A DNA stretch of 64,000 nucleotides. Origin: Paenibacillus sp. SYP-B3998 (GTDB lineage: Bacteria; Bacillota; Bacilli; Paenibacillales; NBRC-103111). Under the pieces are notes generated by a model that searched no databases, was not told where the DNA came from, and worked only from the letters and a program-made list of their open reading frames with translations. The stretch spans positions 1 to 64,000 of the forward strand of contig NZ_JAAIKC010000003.1 of assembly GCF_010820665.1 (NCBI RefSeq), read 5' to 3'. The position numbers and the translations under genes were made by a program. Positions within the stretch are counted from its first letter, which is position 1; the number at the start of each line of letters is the position of its first letter. Shown here one piece after another: positions 5,906 to 13,626 of this stretch.

Positions 5906-8055
5906 TTGAATATAAAAATGAAAGATCAAACTGCAAAACACGAAAAGTTCACAAATCGATTAGTTAATGAGAAGAGTCCATATTTGTTACAACACGCTCA
6001 CAATCCTGTTGATTGGTATGCATGGGGAGAAGAAGCATTTAGTAAAGCATCAAGAGAAGGTAAGCCAGTATTTTTGTCTATAGGCTATTCGTAGTTAAGC
6101 TATAAAGGAGGGGTCACAAACCGACATGCCATTGGTGCCACGTCATGGCACACGAATCGTTCGAAGACGAAACGGTTGCTGCCATGCTCAACAAAGATTT
6201 CATATCGATTAAAGTTGATCGCGAGGAACGCCCAGACGTTGATCACATCTATATGGCCGTCTGCCAGGCGATGACGGGTCAGGGAGGATGGCCCCTAACG
6301 GTGTTCTTGACGCCGGAGAAGAAGCCTTTCTTCGCAGGCACCTATTTCCCTCGCAGCCGCAAGTACAACCGTGCAGGGATGGTGGAAATTGTCGCGCAAA
6401 TCGCCGGAAAATGGCAGGAAGATGCCCAGCGGATTCGCGAAGTGGGCGATCAGATTATTCAAGAAACGAGCAGTCGGATGTTGGAACATCGGTCGGGTGG
6501 GGAAGTGTCTGAGCAAACCCTGCATGAAGCGTTCAAGCTGTATGAGGATCGTTTTGATCCTGAAAATGGTGGATTCGGGGACTCTCCTAAGTTTCCGACG
6601 TCTCATAATCTGTCGTTTCTGTTACGCTATTATGAGAAAACAGGTAAACCGAAGGCTCTGGAGATGGTTGAAAAAACACTCGATGCGATGCATCGGGGAG
6701 GGATGTACGACCATATCGGATACGGCTTTTCCCGATATTCGGTGGATGATAAGTGGCTAGTTCCCCACTTTGAAAAAATGCTCTACGACAACGCTTTACT
6801 GACGATGACCTACATAGAAGCGTTTCAAGTGACGGAGAAAAAGAAATATGCAGAAGTTGCCGAGCAGATTATTGCTTATGTGCTAAGGGATATGACGGAC
6901 GTGGGCGGAGCATTCTATTCCGCGGAAGACGCTGATTCTGAAGGAGAAGAAGGTAAGTTCTATGTCTGGACACCGGATGAAGTGGAGGTTGTACTCGGGC
7001 CGGATGAAGGCGACCTGTATGCCGAGTTGTTTGATATTACGGAGTCAGGAAATTTCGAGGGCCATAACATCCCGAATTTGATTGAAACGACGTTAGAATC
7101 ATTCGCGAAGCGCAAGCAGATTCCGCTTGATGAGCTGAAGAAACGAATCGAGGCTGCCCGTGTCAAGCTGTTCGCGCATCGCGAACAGCGTATTCATCCG
7201 GGCAAGGATGACAAGATTCTGACCTCGTGGAACGGTCTGATGATCGTCGCACTGTCCAAGGCTGCGCGTGCTTTGGACAAACCCGCTTACGCGGAGGCAG
7301 CCGCGAAAGCAGCAGATTTCCTCCTAGAGCACCTGCGGAGGAAGGAGGACGGGCGTTTGCTCGCTCGCTATCGCGATGGCGAAGCCGCTTTTCTTGGCTA
7401 CGTGGACGACTACGCGTTCCTCGTCTGGGGCCTTATCGAGCTGTACGAAGCCACATTCGAGCTTCGCTATCTCAGGGAAGCAGTCCAGCTCAACGAAGAG
7501 ATGCTGCGGCTGTTCTGGGATGACGAGAAGGGCGGGTTGTTCTTCTACGGCAGCGATGCCGAACAACTGCTTACCCGCCCGAAGGAAATCTACGACGGTG
7601 CGATGCCGTCGGGCAACGCCGCAGCCGCACTGAATCTGCTGCGGCTGTCGAGGCTCACCTACGACGCGAAGCTGTCGCAAGTTGCTGACGAACAGCTCCA
7701 GGCGTTCGCAGGGGCTGTGGTCAATTACCCGCCAGGCCATGCGCTTATGCTGGCTGCGCTCGATTTCGCTTTTGGCCAGCCAAGCGAAATCGTTATCGCA
7801 GGTGACCCGGGGAAGGTAGAGACGCAGCAACTGCTGCGCACGGTGCATCGGCAATACTTGCCGAATGCGCTGCTTATTCTTCATCCATCGGGTGTGGCCG
7901 GAGAAGAAGTGCGCAAGCTCATCCCACTTGCTTCAGATAAGCTTCCGCTCGGCGGGCAGGCTACAGCTTACGTTTGCCAAAACTTTGCTTGCCACTCCCC
8001 AACAACAGACCTAGAAGAGCTCGAAGATTTGTTAAATGCGAATGGTTCACATTAA
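5906..8055 (+). pseudogene. yyaL: YyaL-type thioredoxin-domain protein (DUF255), interrupted
   Basis: Together the pieces give a ~706-residue protein of the YyaL/SPATA20 family: an N-terminal thioredoxin-like DUF255 domain (..[27 protein letters not shown]..) followed by an (alpha/alpha) barrel. Bases 5906-6091 encode residues up to FLSIGYS; then 32 bases (6092-6123), starting with an in-frame TAG, separate it from TCHWCHVMAHESFED, which should follow directly. 32 is not a multiple of 3, so the frame shifts too. Downstream the frame is open to 8055 (from 6106). The 5' piece is clearly more AT-rich than the rest, so the gene may be a recombinant. An AAAGGAGG inside the insert could permit reinitiation at ATG 6145, but that product would lack the CHWC motif. 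Start is TTG 5906 or ATG 5918. Confidence 0.85.
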
Positions 8056-8182
8056 GGTTCCTTGAACAGTGTACAACTGAAACGATAATCTGGATATCAG
8101 GGATAGGCTATTCAGAGAAAGCTCTGCCCAAAAGGTAAAGGTGAGTCGGTCGGTTCCAATTATGAACAAAAGAACCTTCAAA

Positions 8183-8210
8183 TTGTTATTATCCCTTTTG
8201 AGTAGACACT
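8183..8210. repeat. Second IS3-like terminal sequence
   Basis: The plus strand reads TTGTTATTATCCCTTTTGAG then TAGACACT, sharing TATCCC..TTT.(A/G)AGTAGACACT with the inferred IS3 end at 5808-5835, but facing the other way. No transposase gene follows, so it would be a solo relic. Confidence 0.4.
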
Positions 8211-8481
8211 TTTTTTGTAAATGTGGAGTTGAAAGTTCTTTGGAATGCCCCCATTGTCAACACTTTTGAAAAGGAAATAAGTTAATTCCTCCTCGGCTTG
8301 AAATGGGTTGAATTAAAATTTTATGAGCCCTGGTAATCGAACATTCGGCATAGATGCGCGCAAGTTTAGCATAATTGAGTGCTTGATGGTCGCGCTTCCC
8401 CATCCTAAACACTTACATAGTAGGGGTTCAAGAATCCAAGAAAGACTTTGGAGGCGACCCTTTTTCTATTAACTCCTTAAT

Positions 8482-8515
8482 AAACGCTACTGACATGATG
8501 GTGTCAGTAGCGTTT
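8482..8515. terminator. Strong hairpin terminator
   Basis: AAACGCTACTGAC (8482-8494) pairs perfectly with GTCAGTAGCGTTT (8503-8515) around an 8-base loop and runs into a T-stretch. It works in the plus direction and precedes the glycosylase gene. Confidence 0.8.
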
Positions 8516-8570
8516 TTGTATACTTTTGCCATGGGATCGAATGAACATCTGAAAGGATTTGACGTTAAGG

Positions 8571-9521
8571 ATGAATAATGAGCGCAGGCTGGAAGAGGAA
8601 AGGGGATTTTTGTACCCCAAAGCACCGTTTGATTTTCAAAAATCGCTCTCGTTCCTTTGCAGCTTCAACGCAATGAAAAATGAGCAGTCCATTGAGTCAG
8701 GTACGATGATCAAAGCGTTTTCTGTACAAGGAGTTCCAGTAGTTATCGAACTAAGTTCGGAAGGAAGTGTTAATTGTCCAATAGTCAGCTATGTGCTGTA
8801 CTCAGATGATGAACTTACGGAGAGTCAGGCGCAGGAGGTATTGGATCGTATAGACTTTTTTCTAAGCCTGTCAGATGATCTTACTGCTTTCTATGACATA
8901 GGGTCCAAAGATAGTTACTTTGAACCTGTGTTGCGAAACTGCTATGGCTACCATCAAGTGAAATTTATGACCCCTTTTGAGAATGCCTGCTGGGCTATTC
9001 TCGTTCAGCGCAATCCAATGCCGGCAGCATGTCAACTGAAACGCAAATTGTATGAAGGGTATGGTAGAACACTCACTGTAAAAGGGACAGAACACTTTAC
9101 GTTTCCAGAGCCAGCGGATTTGCTTGGAGCTAGTACTGAAGCTCTCGTTGAAACATTCGGATCAAAACGCGCTGAATATTTGCAGGCAGTAGCTAGAGCG
9201 TTTGCGCAAACAGAGGCGATCTTCATGAAAGCAGGAGACTACGCCTCAGTGAGAGAATGGCTACTCTCTATTAAGGGGATCGGCCAATGGTCGGTTGATT
9301 TCATACTGATCCGTGGATTAGGGAGAATGGAACAGATACCTTGGCAGGAAAAAGCAGCGATTGAGGCTGCAAGTGCGGTGTATCATCAACCTCTTTCTGC
9401 AAAGCAAGTGAAGGAAATTGCGGATCATTTTGGGGAGTATCAGGGTTATTGCTCCATTATCTTCGGGTTAACCATACTGTATAGGTCAGAACAAGTTTAT
9501 CTGTACAACCTGTCAACTTAA
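8571..9521 (+). CDS. AlkA-like DNA-3-methyladenine glycosylase (HhH-GPD)
   Basis: The product of about 316 residues belongs to the HhH-GPD superfamily of base-excision glycosylases that remove alkylated bases. The region FMTPFENACWAILVQRNPM and the helix-hairpin-helix LLSIKGIGQWSVDFILIRGLG are the diagnostic parts. In E. coli AlkA the catalytic aspartate follows this hairpin (FLPDD); here the aligned stretch is QIPWQEKAAIEAA, with no aspartate, so either a glutamate substitutes or this is a divergent subfamily. ATG 8571 is preferred over TTG 8559 because AAAGGA at 8552-8557 lies almost on top of the TTG, but spacing to 8571 is long. No clear operon partner. Confidence 0.75.
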   Translation: MNNERRLEEERGFLYPKAPFDFQKSLSFLCSFNAMKNEQSIESGTMIKAFSVQGVPVVIELSSEGSVNCPIVSYVLYSDDELTESQAQEVLDRIDFFLSLSDDLTAFYDIGSKDSYFEPVLRNCYGYHQVKFMTPFENACWAILVQRNPMPAACQLKRKLYEGYGRTLTVKGTEHFTFPEPADLLGASTEALVETFGSKRAEYLQAVARAFAQTEAIFMKAGDYASVREWLLSIKGIGQWSVDFILIRGLGRMEQIPWQEKAAIEAASAVYHQPLSAKQVKEIADHFGEYQGYCSIIFGLTILYRSEQVYLYNLST

Positions 9522-9593
9522 AAAAATGCGAGTATCGCTTATTTATTGTATGCTCTATGGTTTATCCTTCAACTCGAACTTCTTCACTATTAC

Positions 9594-9608
9594 TGATAAT
9601 AATTATCA
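9594..9608. promoter_or_regulatory. Orphan Fur box
   Basis: TGATAATAATTATCA matches the Bacillus 7-1-7 Fur operator (TGATAATNATTATCA) exactly. It sits between two convergent genes, 73 bases past the glycosylase stop and 67 bases beyond the stop of the minus-strand DUF1540 gene, so no annotated start codon is nearby. A weak minus-strand promoter (TTGTAA 9616-9621, then TATCAG) overlaps it. Confidence 0.7.
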
Positions 9609-9635
9609 TTATTGGTTACAATATAAGTAGGAGCC

Positions 9636-9662
9636 GAAAAAAAGAGGCCGCAGCAGCCTCTT
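9636..9662 (-). terminator. Terminator of the DUF1540 gene
   Basis: On the minus strand AAGAGGC and GCCTCTT form a 7-bp stem with a 7-base loop followed by seven T residues, 13 bases after the stop codon at 9675. Confidence 0.75.
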
Positions 9663-9674
9663 CTCTCATTCAAA

Positions 9675-9833
9675 CTAAATTTTAGGTTCAAACGTTTTAC
9701 AATCTGTTTCTTCGGAATTACGCGCTTGATTGCTGCCGTGGTGGCTCACGACATAAATCGAGGATGCGTTGCATTTGTTGCCAGCTGCCCAATATTTACA
9801 GGAATTCACTTCACAAAGCACATCTTTAGCCAT
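9675..9833 (-). CDS. DUF1540 domain small cysteine-rich protein
   Basis: This 52-residue protein, MAKDVLCEVNSCKYWAAGNK.., has the DUF1540 signature: C-x4-C-x3-W...G.KC.A..I.V, then a second half ending ..ETDCKTFEPK. The four cysteines probably bind a metal. DUF1540 proteins are common in spore-forming Bacillota, but their function is not established. The start at 9833 has an excellent ribosome site (AAAGGAGGTG, 7 bases upstream), and a terminator follows. It is a stand-alone gene. Confidence 0.85.
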   Translation of the reverse strand: MAKDVLCEVNSCKYWAAGNKCNASSIYVVSHHGSNQARNSEETDCKTFEPKI

Positions 9834-9989
9834 GTCTATTCACCTCCTTTACTTCATAGGGTGGGCGAATGAGGCTATCTTTTATACATAGGGAAGAAGG
9901 AAATGTTTTTATTTCTGTTTATGGACGTTTAGGTCAGTTGTTGACATATACTTGAAGGAGGTCGAAGCTGCTTCGGGGAGTGTTTGCAA

Positions 9990-10205
9990 ATGGCCAATGA
10001 TGAACTACAAACCTGCGTCAGATGCAGCTATGTTGCTGACAAAGACGATCGGTTTTGCATAAGGTGCGGTGCCCCTCTCAAGAATCGCTGTACGAAGAAA
10101 AAGACGGTTTTACATGCTGGCTGCTTTAAGGTTAACAAACCAGATGCCAAATACTGCGTCGATTGCGGCACCGAAACGTTATTTTCGGAAATGGGCCTAA
10201 TTTAA
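9990..10205 (+). CDS. Small double zinc-ribbon protein
   Basis: The 71-residue product carries paired CxxC knuckles: CVRC...CIRCG in the first half and C...CVDCG in the second, the arrangement of the zinc-ribbon domain found in many small Bacillota proteins. No other domain is attached. ATG 9990 is chosen because GGGGAG (9975-9980) lies 9 bases upstream; a TTG at 9984 is possible. A small palindrome CGAAGCTGCTTCG (9963-9975) sits in the leader. Function unknown; a strong terminator follows. Confidence 0.65.
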   Translation: MANDELQTCVRCSYVADKDDRFCIRCGAPLKNRCTKKKTVLHAGCFKVNKPDAKYCVDCGTETLFSEMGLI

Positions 10206-10222
10206 GCTCAAAAACAAAAGAA

Positions 10223-10264
10223 AGGCCGCTTCAATGCGCTTACTTACTCGCATTGAGGCGGCCT
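10223..10264. terminator. Bidirectional terminator between convergent genes
   Basis: AGGCCGCTTCAATGCG pairs with CGCATTGAGGCGGCCT across a 10-base loop, flanked by A-rich and T-rich sequence. It can serve both the zinc-ribbon gene and the GH18 gene. Confidence 0.8.
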
Positions 10265-10273
10265 CTTCTTCAA

Positions 10274-12205
10274 TTATTTCGCTTGTAAAATTGTTTTCCA
10301 TATTTCTGGTTGGTCATAACCGAGCCGCCATGCGGCAACGCCGGCGATATCGTACTTTTTCGCTAGATCAAGGCGAGCTTTCACAGTGGCCTCATTCTCC
10401 AACCAAAATACATAGGTGAAGCCATCTTCTTGGTACTCGACGCGATATTGCTCATAAGTTTTGTCCCATGTTTGTGTGGCGCTTTTGGAAGCAATCAAAG
10501 CCGGAATGTCTTTGAGCAGCAAGGCGCGGTTGCTCTGCAGGCTGCCGCTTGCATCAAGCTTCCATTCTCTTACATAGTAAGGGATGCCGAGAATGATTTT
10601 GTCGCGCGCGATGCCGTAGGACAGAAATTCTTGAATGCCGCCATCTGTCCAAGGAAGACCAGCAACGGAACCGGCAGAGGTACTGCCGCGATAAAACTGA
10701 TCGTAAGCCATGATGACGACGTAATCAACAATATCGCCAAGCTTCTCATGATCGAAGGCGGAAAGATGATTCCATTTTACGCTTCCGCGGGGAAGGTCGA
10801 GAGAAATTTTCAGGTTCTTTTCATGAGCATAGGCCGTTAGTTTCGTGATAAAAGCAGTAAATGCATTGCGATCTGAGCCCGCTAAGGTTTCAAAATCGAC
10901 ATTAATACCAGGAACGCCAAGCTGAACCGAGCGGTCAACCAAGGCATGAATGAATTTGTCTTGAGCGTTGGCATTTGACAAGAATGCTGTCGTTATGGCG
11001 GAATTGAATTGATTGTTGACTAGCGGATAAACGGTGAAGCCTTGTTTTTGCAGCCATTTTACGGTATCCGAATTGGAACTATCCTTCATATTGCCATCGG
11101 CATCCGATAGCTCGAAATAGGTGGGAGAATCAACGTCTAGCCCCAAGGTGTTATTCACATGCGTTTTAATCGTATCAGCACTAGATGTGCCATTCCAGCC
11201 CCAAACCTGAAGCTTCTTGAAATTATCCCAAATAACACGGTTCTCTAACGTTTGAATGGCCGCATTGCTGTATTGTGCGCCATAACTCAAAGCGTCAGGT
11301 ATCGTTTGGAATTCTCCAATAAGCTTCGTGCTTTGATAAACCTGATAAGAAGCAAAGTTATTCCAAATTTTGTGCCCATCCATAAAGATAGCGCTGTGAC
11401 CCCATTGCTGCGCGTAATTCAAAGCGTCATTCAGGGAAGTGAAGTCTTGTAAAAAAGAGTCATTCTGGAAAACTTTAAATGGCTTATTATTGCTATAGAC
11501 GATTTTGTTGGAATTCTTGTTGAGAACAGTTGAGCTTCCCCATTTGAGCGCTTCGCTAATCGCGTCCTCTAAGGAAGCGAATTCCCAATTGTCTGTGGAG
11601 AATGTTCCTTGATAAACTTTGTAAGAAAGCGCTCCTTCGCGGATCGTTTTCTTTTCTTCGCTTGATAGGTTATCCCACACCCATTGATTGCTGCTTAAAT
11701 CGATAATATGGGCGCCACCCCATTTTCTAGCTTCAGCAACCGCTTCATCCATCGTTGTGAATTTCCAGGCATCTTGCGTAATATCGGTTTGATAAACCTG
11801 GAAGCGAGGATAGTTGTTCCATGTCCAGCCAGTCGATTGAAGGTCGCGTACGCTGGCATACGACCACTTTTTCGCTTCTGTCATTGCGGCATCCAAGCTA
11901 GTGAACTGCCATTCGGGCAAGGTATTATCTAACTGATAGACTTGATAACGAGGGAAGTTGTTCCACAGCCATTTGCGCGAGCTGATCTCTTCCACATGAC
12001 TGTTGGTGTACCCTTTAGCGTATGACTCTGCTTGCTTATAAGCGGCAAATTCCATGAGTACTTGATTATACTGGTAGACTCGGTATTTCGTCGTTTTATC
12101 TGTGTTTGTTTGAGCTGTAATCGGTGTTCCCGCCGCATTGGCTGCATGGGGAATCGCGATAGCTAGCAGCAAGGTACTCGTCAGCATCCACTTTCCAATT
12201 TTCAT
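10274..12205 (-). CDS. Secreted GH18 glycosidase with six VYQ/WNN repeats
   Basis: The 643-residue protein begins with a signal peptide (MKIGKWMLTSTLLLAIAIPHAANA). Residues ~40-335 consist of six repeats of ~45-55 residues, each opening with (Y/F)xVYQ or FKVFQ, carrying a central helix with A...A..W, and closing with W.W(N/D)N. The C-terminal ~300 residues form a glycoside hydrolase family 18 barrel, with the catalytic stretch GVPGINVDFE (the last Glu is the proton donor) and later YVVIMAYDQFYRG and WRLGYDQPEIW. Family members of this type (YaaH/YvbX-like) act on chitin or peptidoglycan; the repeats probably bind cell wall, though that is inference. It is monocistronic. Confidence 0.88.
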   Translation of the reverse strand: MKIGKWMLTSTLLLAIAIPHAANAAGTPITAQTNTDKTTKYRVYQYNQVLMEFAAYKQAESYAKGYTNSHVEEISSRKWLWNNFPRYQVYQLDNTLPEWQFTSLDAAMTEAKKWSYASVRDLQSTGWTWNNYPRFQVYQTDITQDAWKFTTMDEAVAEARKWGGAHIIDLSSNQWVWDNLSSEEKKTIREGALSYKVYQGTFSTDNWEFASLEDAISEALKWGSSTVLNKNSNKIVYSNNKPFKVFQNDSFLQDFTSLNDALNYAQQWGHSAIFMDGHKIWNNFASYQVYQSTKLIGEFQTIPDALSYGAQYSNAAIQTLENRVIWDNFKKLQVWGWNGTSSADTIKTHVNNTLGLDVDSPTYFELSDADGNMKDSSNSDTVKWLQKQGFTVYPLVNNQFNSAITTAFLSNANAQDKFIHALVDRSVQLGVPGINVDFETLAGSDRNAFTAFITKLTAYAHEKNLKISLDLPRGSVKWNHLSAFDHEKLGDIVDYVVIMAYDQFYRGSTSAGSVAGLPWTDGGIQEFLSYGIARDKIILGIPYYVREWKLDASGSLQSNRALLLKDIPALIASKSATQTWDKTYEQYRVEYQEDGFTYVFWLENEATVKARLDLAKKYDIAGVAAWRLGYDQPEIWKTILQAK

Positions 12206-12373
12206 CCATCACGCCTCTTTCTAGTAATCTACTTTATTTGACGTAGCAAAGGGTAGAATGGTTGCGATGGAAAATGATAGATTGCTCAGAGGATGGACGG
12301 TAGCCCCCTTTTTCGAGTAACATGGATAAGGAAGGAACGATTTCGGCAAACAACATGGCGAGGGGATTTAATC

Positions 12374-12907
12374 ATGAATCAGTATCCGGAGGCCTACACG
12401 GATTATTTATTGTTTTTTCATGCAGAGCGAGATTTTTTTGAGTGCCATGAAGTCATGGAGGAGTTTTGGAAAGAACATCCCAATGATGTGCGCAGCAGGA
12501 CGTATGTGGCTTTGATTCAGATTGCTGTTGGCTTGTACCATGACCGGAGAGGTAACCGAGCAGGTGCGGTGAAAATGCTGCAAAGCGCAGCGCAAAATGC
12601 AGATGCGGATCATCTTGCTTCATTGGGACTAGATGCTGACAAACTTCAAGAGCTGTTAATAGATCGTTGGACACGTATTCAGCAAAGTGAACATGAATAT
12701 GAAGACATCAGTTTACCAATTATAGATGCTGAACTTCTTGCTTGGTGCATGAAAGAAGCTGAGCAGCGTGGATTAACCTGGTTGGCTCCCAGCCCGCTTC
12801 ATAATGAAGCGTTAATTCAGAAGCATACGGTAAGAGACCGTTCAGATGTCATTCGCGAGCGAGAAAGACAGCAGCAGATTCGTAAGGAAAAGGGTGGCGC
12901 TAGATGA
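12374..12907 (+). CDS. DUF309 family protein
   Basis: This 177-residue soluble protein has the DUF309 core LFFHAERDFFECHEVMEEFWK followed by LIQIAVGLYH.RRGNRAGAVKML, an all-helical family of unknown biochemical function. ATG 12374 is chosen over an upstream frame because GAGGGG lies 7-13 bases before it and similarity starts here. Its stop overlaps the start of the response regulator (ATGA, 12904-12907), so the three genes DUF309-regulator-kinase form a translationally coupled operon. The C-terminal third is charged (RERERQQQIRKEK). The coupling suggests a role linked to the two-component system. Confidence 0.85.
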   Translation: MNQYPEAYTDYLLFFHAERDFFECHEVMEEFWKEHPNDVRSRTYVALIQIAVGLYHDRRGNRAGAVKMLQSAAQNADADHLASLGLDADKLQELLIDRWTRIQQSEHEYEDISLPIIDAELLAWCMKEAEQRGLTWLAPSPLHNEALIQKHTVRDRSDVIRERERQQQIRKEKGGAR

Positions 12908-13626
12908 GCTCCGAGGGGAAAGTTCTCGTTGTTGATGATGAGCCTAATATTGCGGAAGTTGTTAGATTGTATCTAGAGCACTCGAATTTTGAAGCTATTC
13001 TCCTCGCTCGCGGGCAAGAGGTGCTTCGAACTATCCAAAATGAGAAGCCCCTTTTGGTCCTGCTGGACATTATGCTCCCAGATATTACAGGCTATGAGCT
13101 GTGTGAAAGCATACGTCGCATGGACCCGCCTTTTGATCAAACACCTATCATCTTCCTCACAGCAAAAGGGGAGTCCATTGATAAGCTCAGAGGGTTTAAC
13201 ATGGGGGTTGATGATTATTTGGTTAAGCCCTTTGATCCCAATGAGCTCATCGCAAGAGTGAAAGCCGTATTACGTCGCAGCACCCAGACACATCCAGATT
13301 TATCCAATGCGCAATCTCGCAAATGGCTGGAAATTGGCAATATTGTGGTGGATATGGAACAGTACCGCGTTACTGTGGGAGGAAAACGGATTGAACTGAC
13401 GCCCAAAGAAATTGAACTGCTCTATTTCCTGACCAGTCATCCAGGACGTGTGTTTACGCGAGAGGACTTGCTTGGTTATGTATGGAATTTTGATTTTACC
13501 GGCGGGACTCGTACTGTCGATGCACATGTGAAAAACTTACGCAAGAAGCTTGGACAGCATGAGCATTGGAACATTCAAACACTTTGGGGGATCGGCTACT
13601 CCTTCGAGGTGATGCAGCATGTTTAA
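12904..13626 (+). CDS. OmpR/PhoB-family response regulator
   Basis: A 240-residue regulator with an N-terminal receiver domain: acidic pocket VVDDE, phosphoacceptor Asp55 (VLLDIMLPD), the conserved Thr in FLTAK, and Lys in YLVKPFD. A C-terminal winged helix follows (LTPKEIELLYFLTSHPGRVFTREDLL..VWNFDFTGGTRTVDAHVKNLRKKLG). It overlaps DUF309 by 4 bases and the sensor kinase by 8, so all three are co-translated. The DNA target and stimulus cannot be deduced. Confidence 0.93.
   Translation: MSSEGKVLVVDDEPNIAEVVRLYLEHSNFEAILLARGQEVLRTIQNEKPLLVLLDIMLPDITGYELCESIRRMDPPFDQTPIIFLTAKGESIDKLRGFNMGVDDYLVKPFDPNELIARVKAVLRRSTQTHPDLSNAQSRKWLEIGNIVVDMEQYRVTVGGKRIELTPKEIELLYFLTSHPGRVFTREDLLGYVWNFDFTGGTRTVDAHVKNLRKKLGQHEHWNIQTLWGIGYSFEVMQHV

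Larger units (their letters stand above)
8056..8570. other. Spacer with IS-end relic and fragments
   Basis: There is no supported gene. Contents: an IS3-like end (8183-8210); a short plus-strand frame ending at 8269 that reads CKCGVESSLECPHCQHF, resembling the tail of a zinc-ribbon protein; a 48-codon minus-strand frame from ATG 8403 (MGKRDHQALNYAKLARIYAE..) without a good ribosome site and not recognised; and a strong terminator at 8482-8515. It looks like decayed mobile DNA. Confidence 0.5.

Noticed and set aside
7324..7884. 186-codon minus-strand frame inside the yyaL-type gene
   Set aside because: It mirrors the GC-rich coding strand of the DUF255 protein and shows no domain.
8221..8403. 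Small genes (zinc-ribbon tail frame and 48-codon minus frame)
   Set aside because: No start with a good ribosome site for either, and both lie in decayed IS-like DNA.
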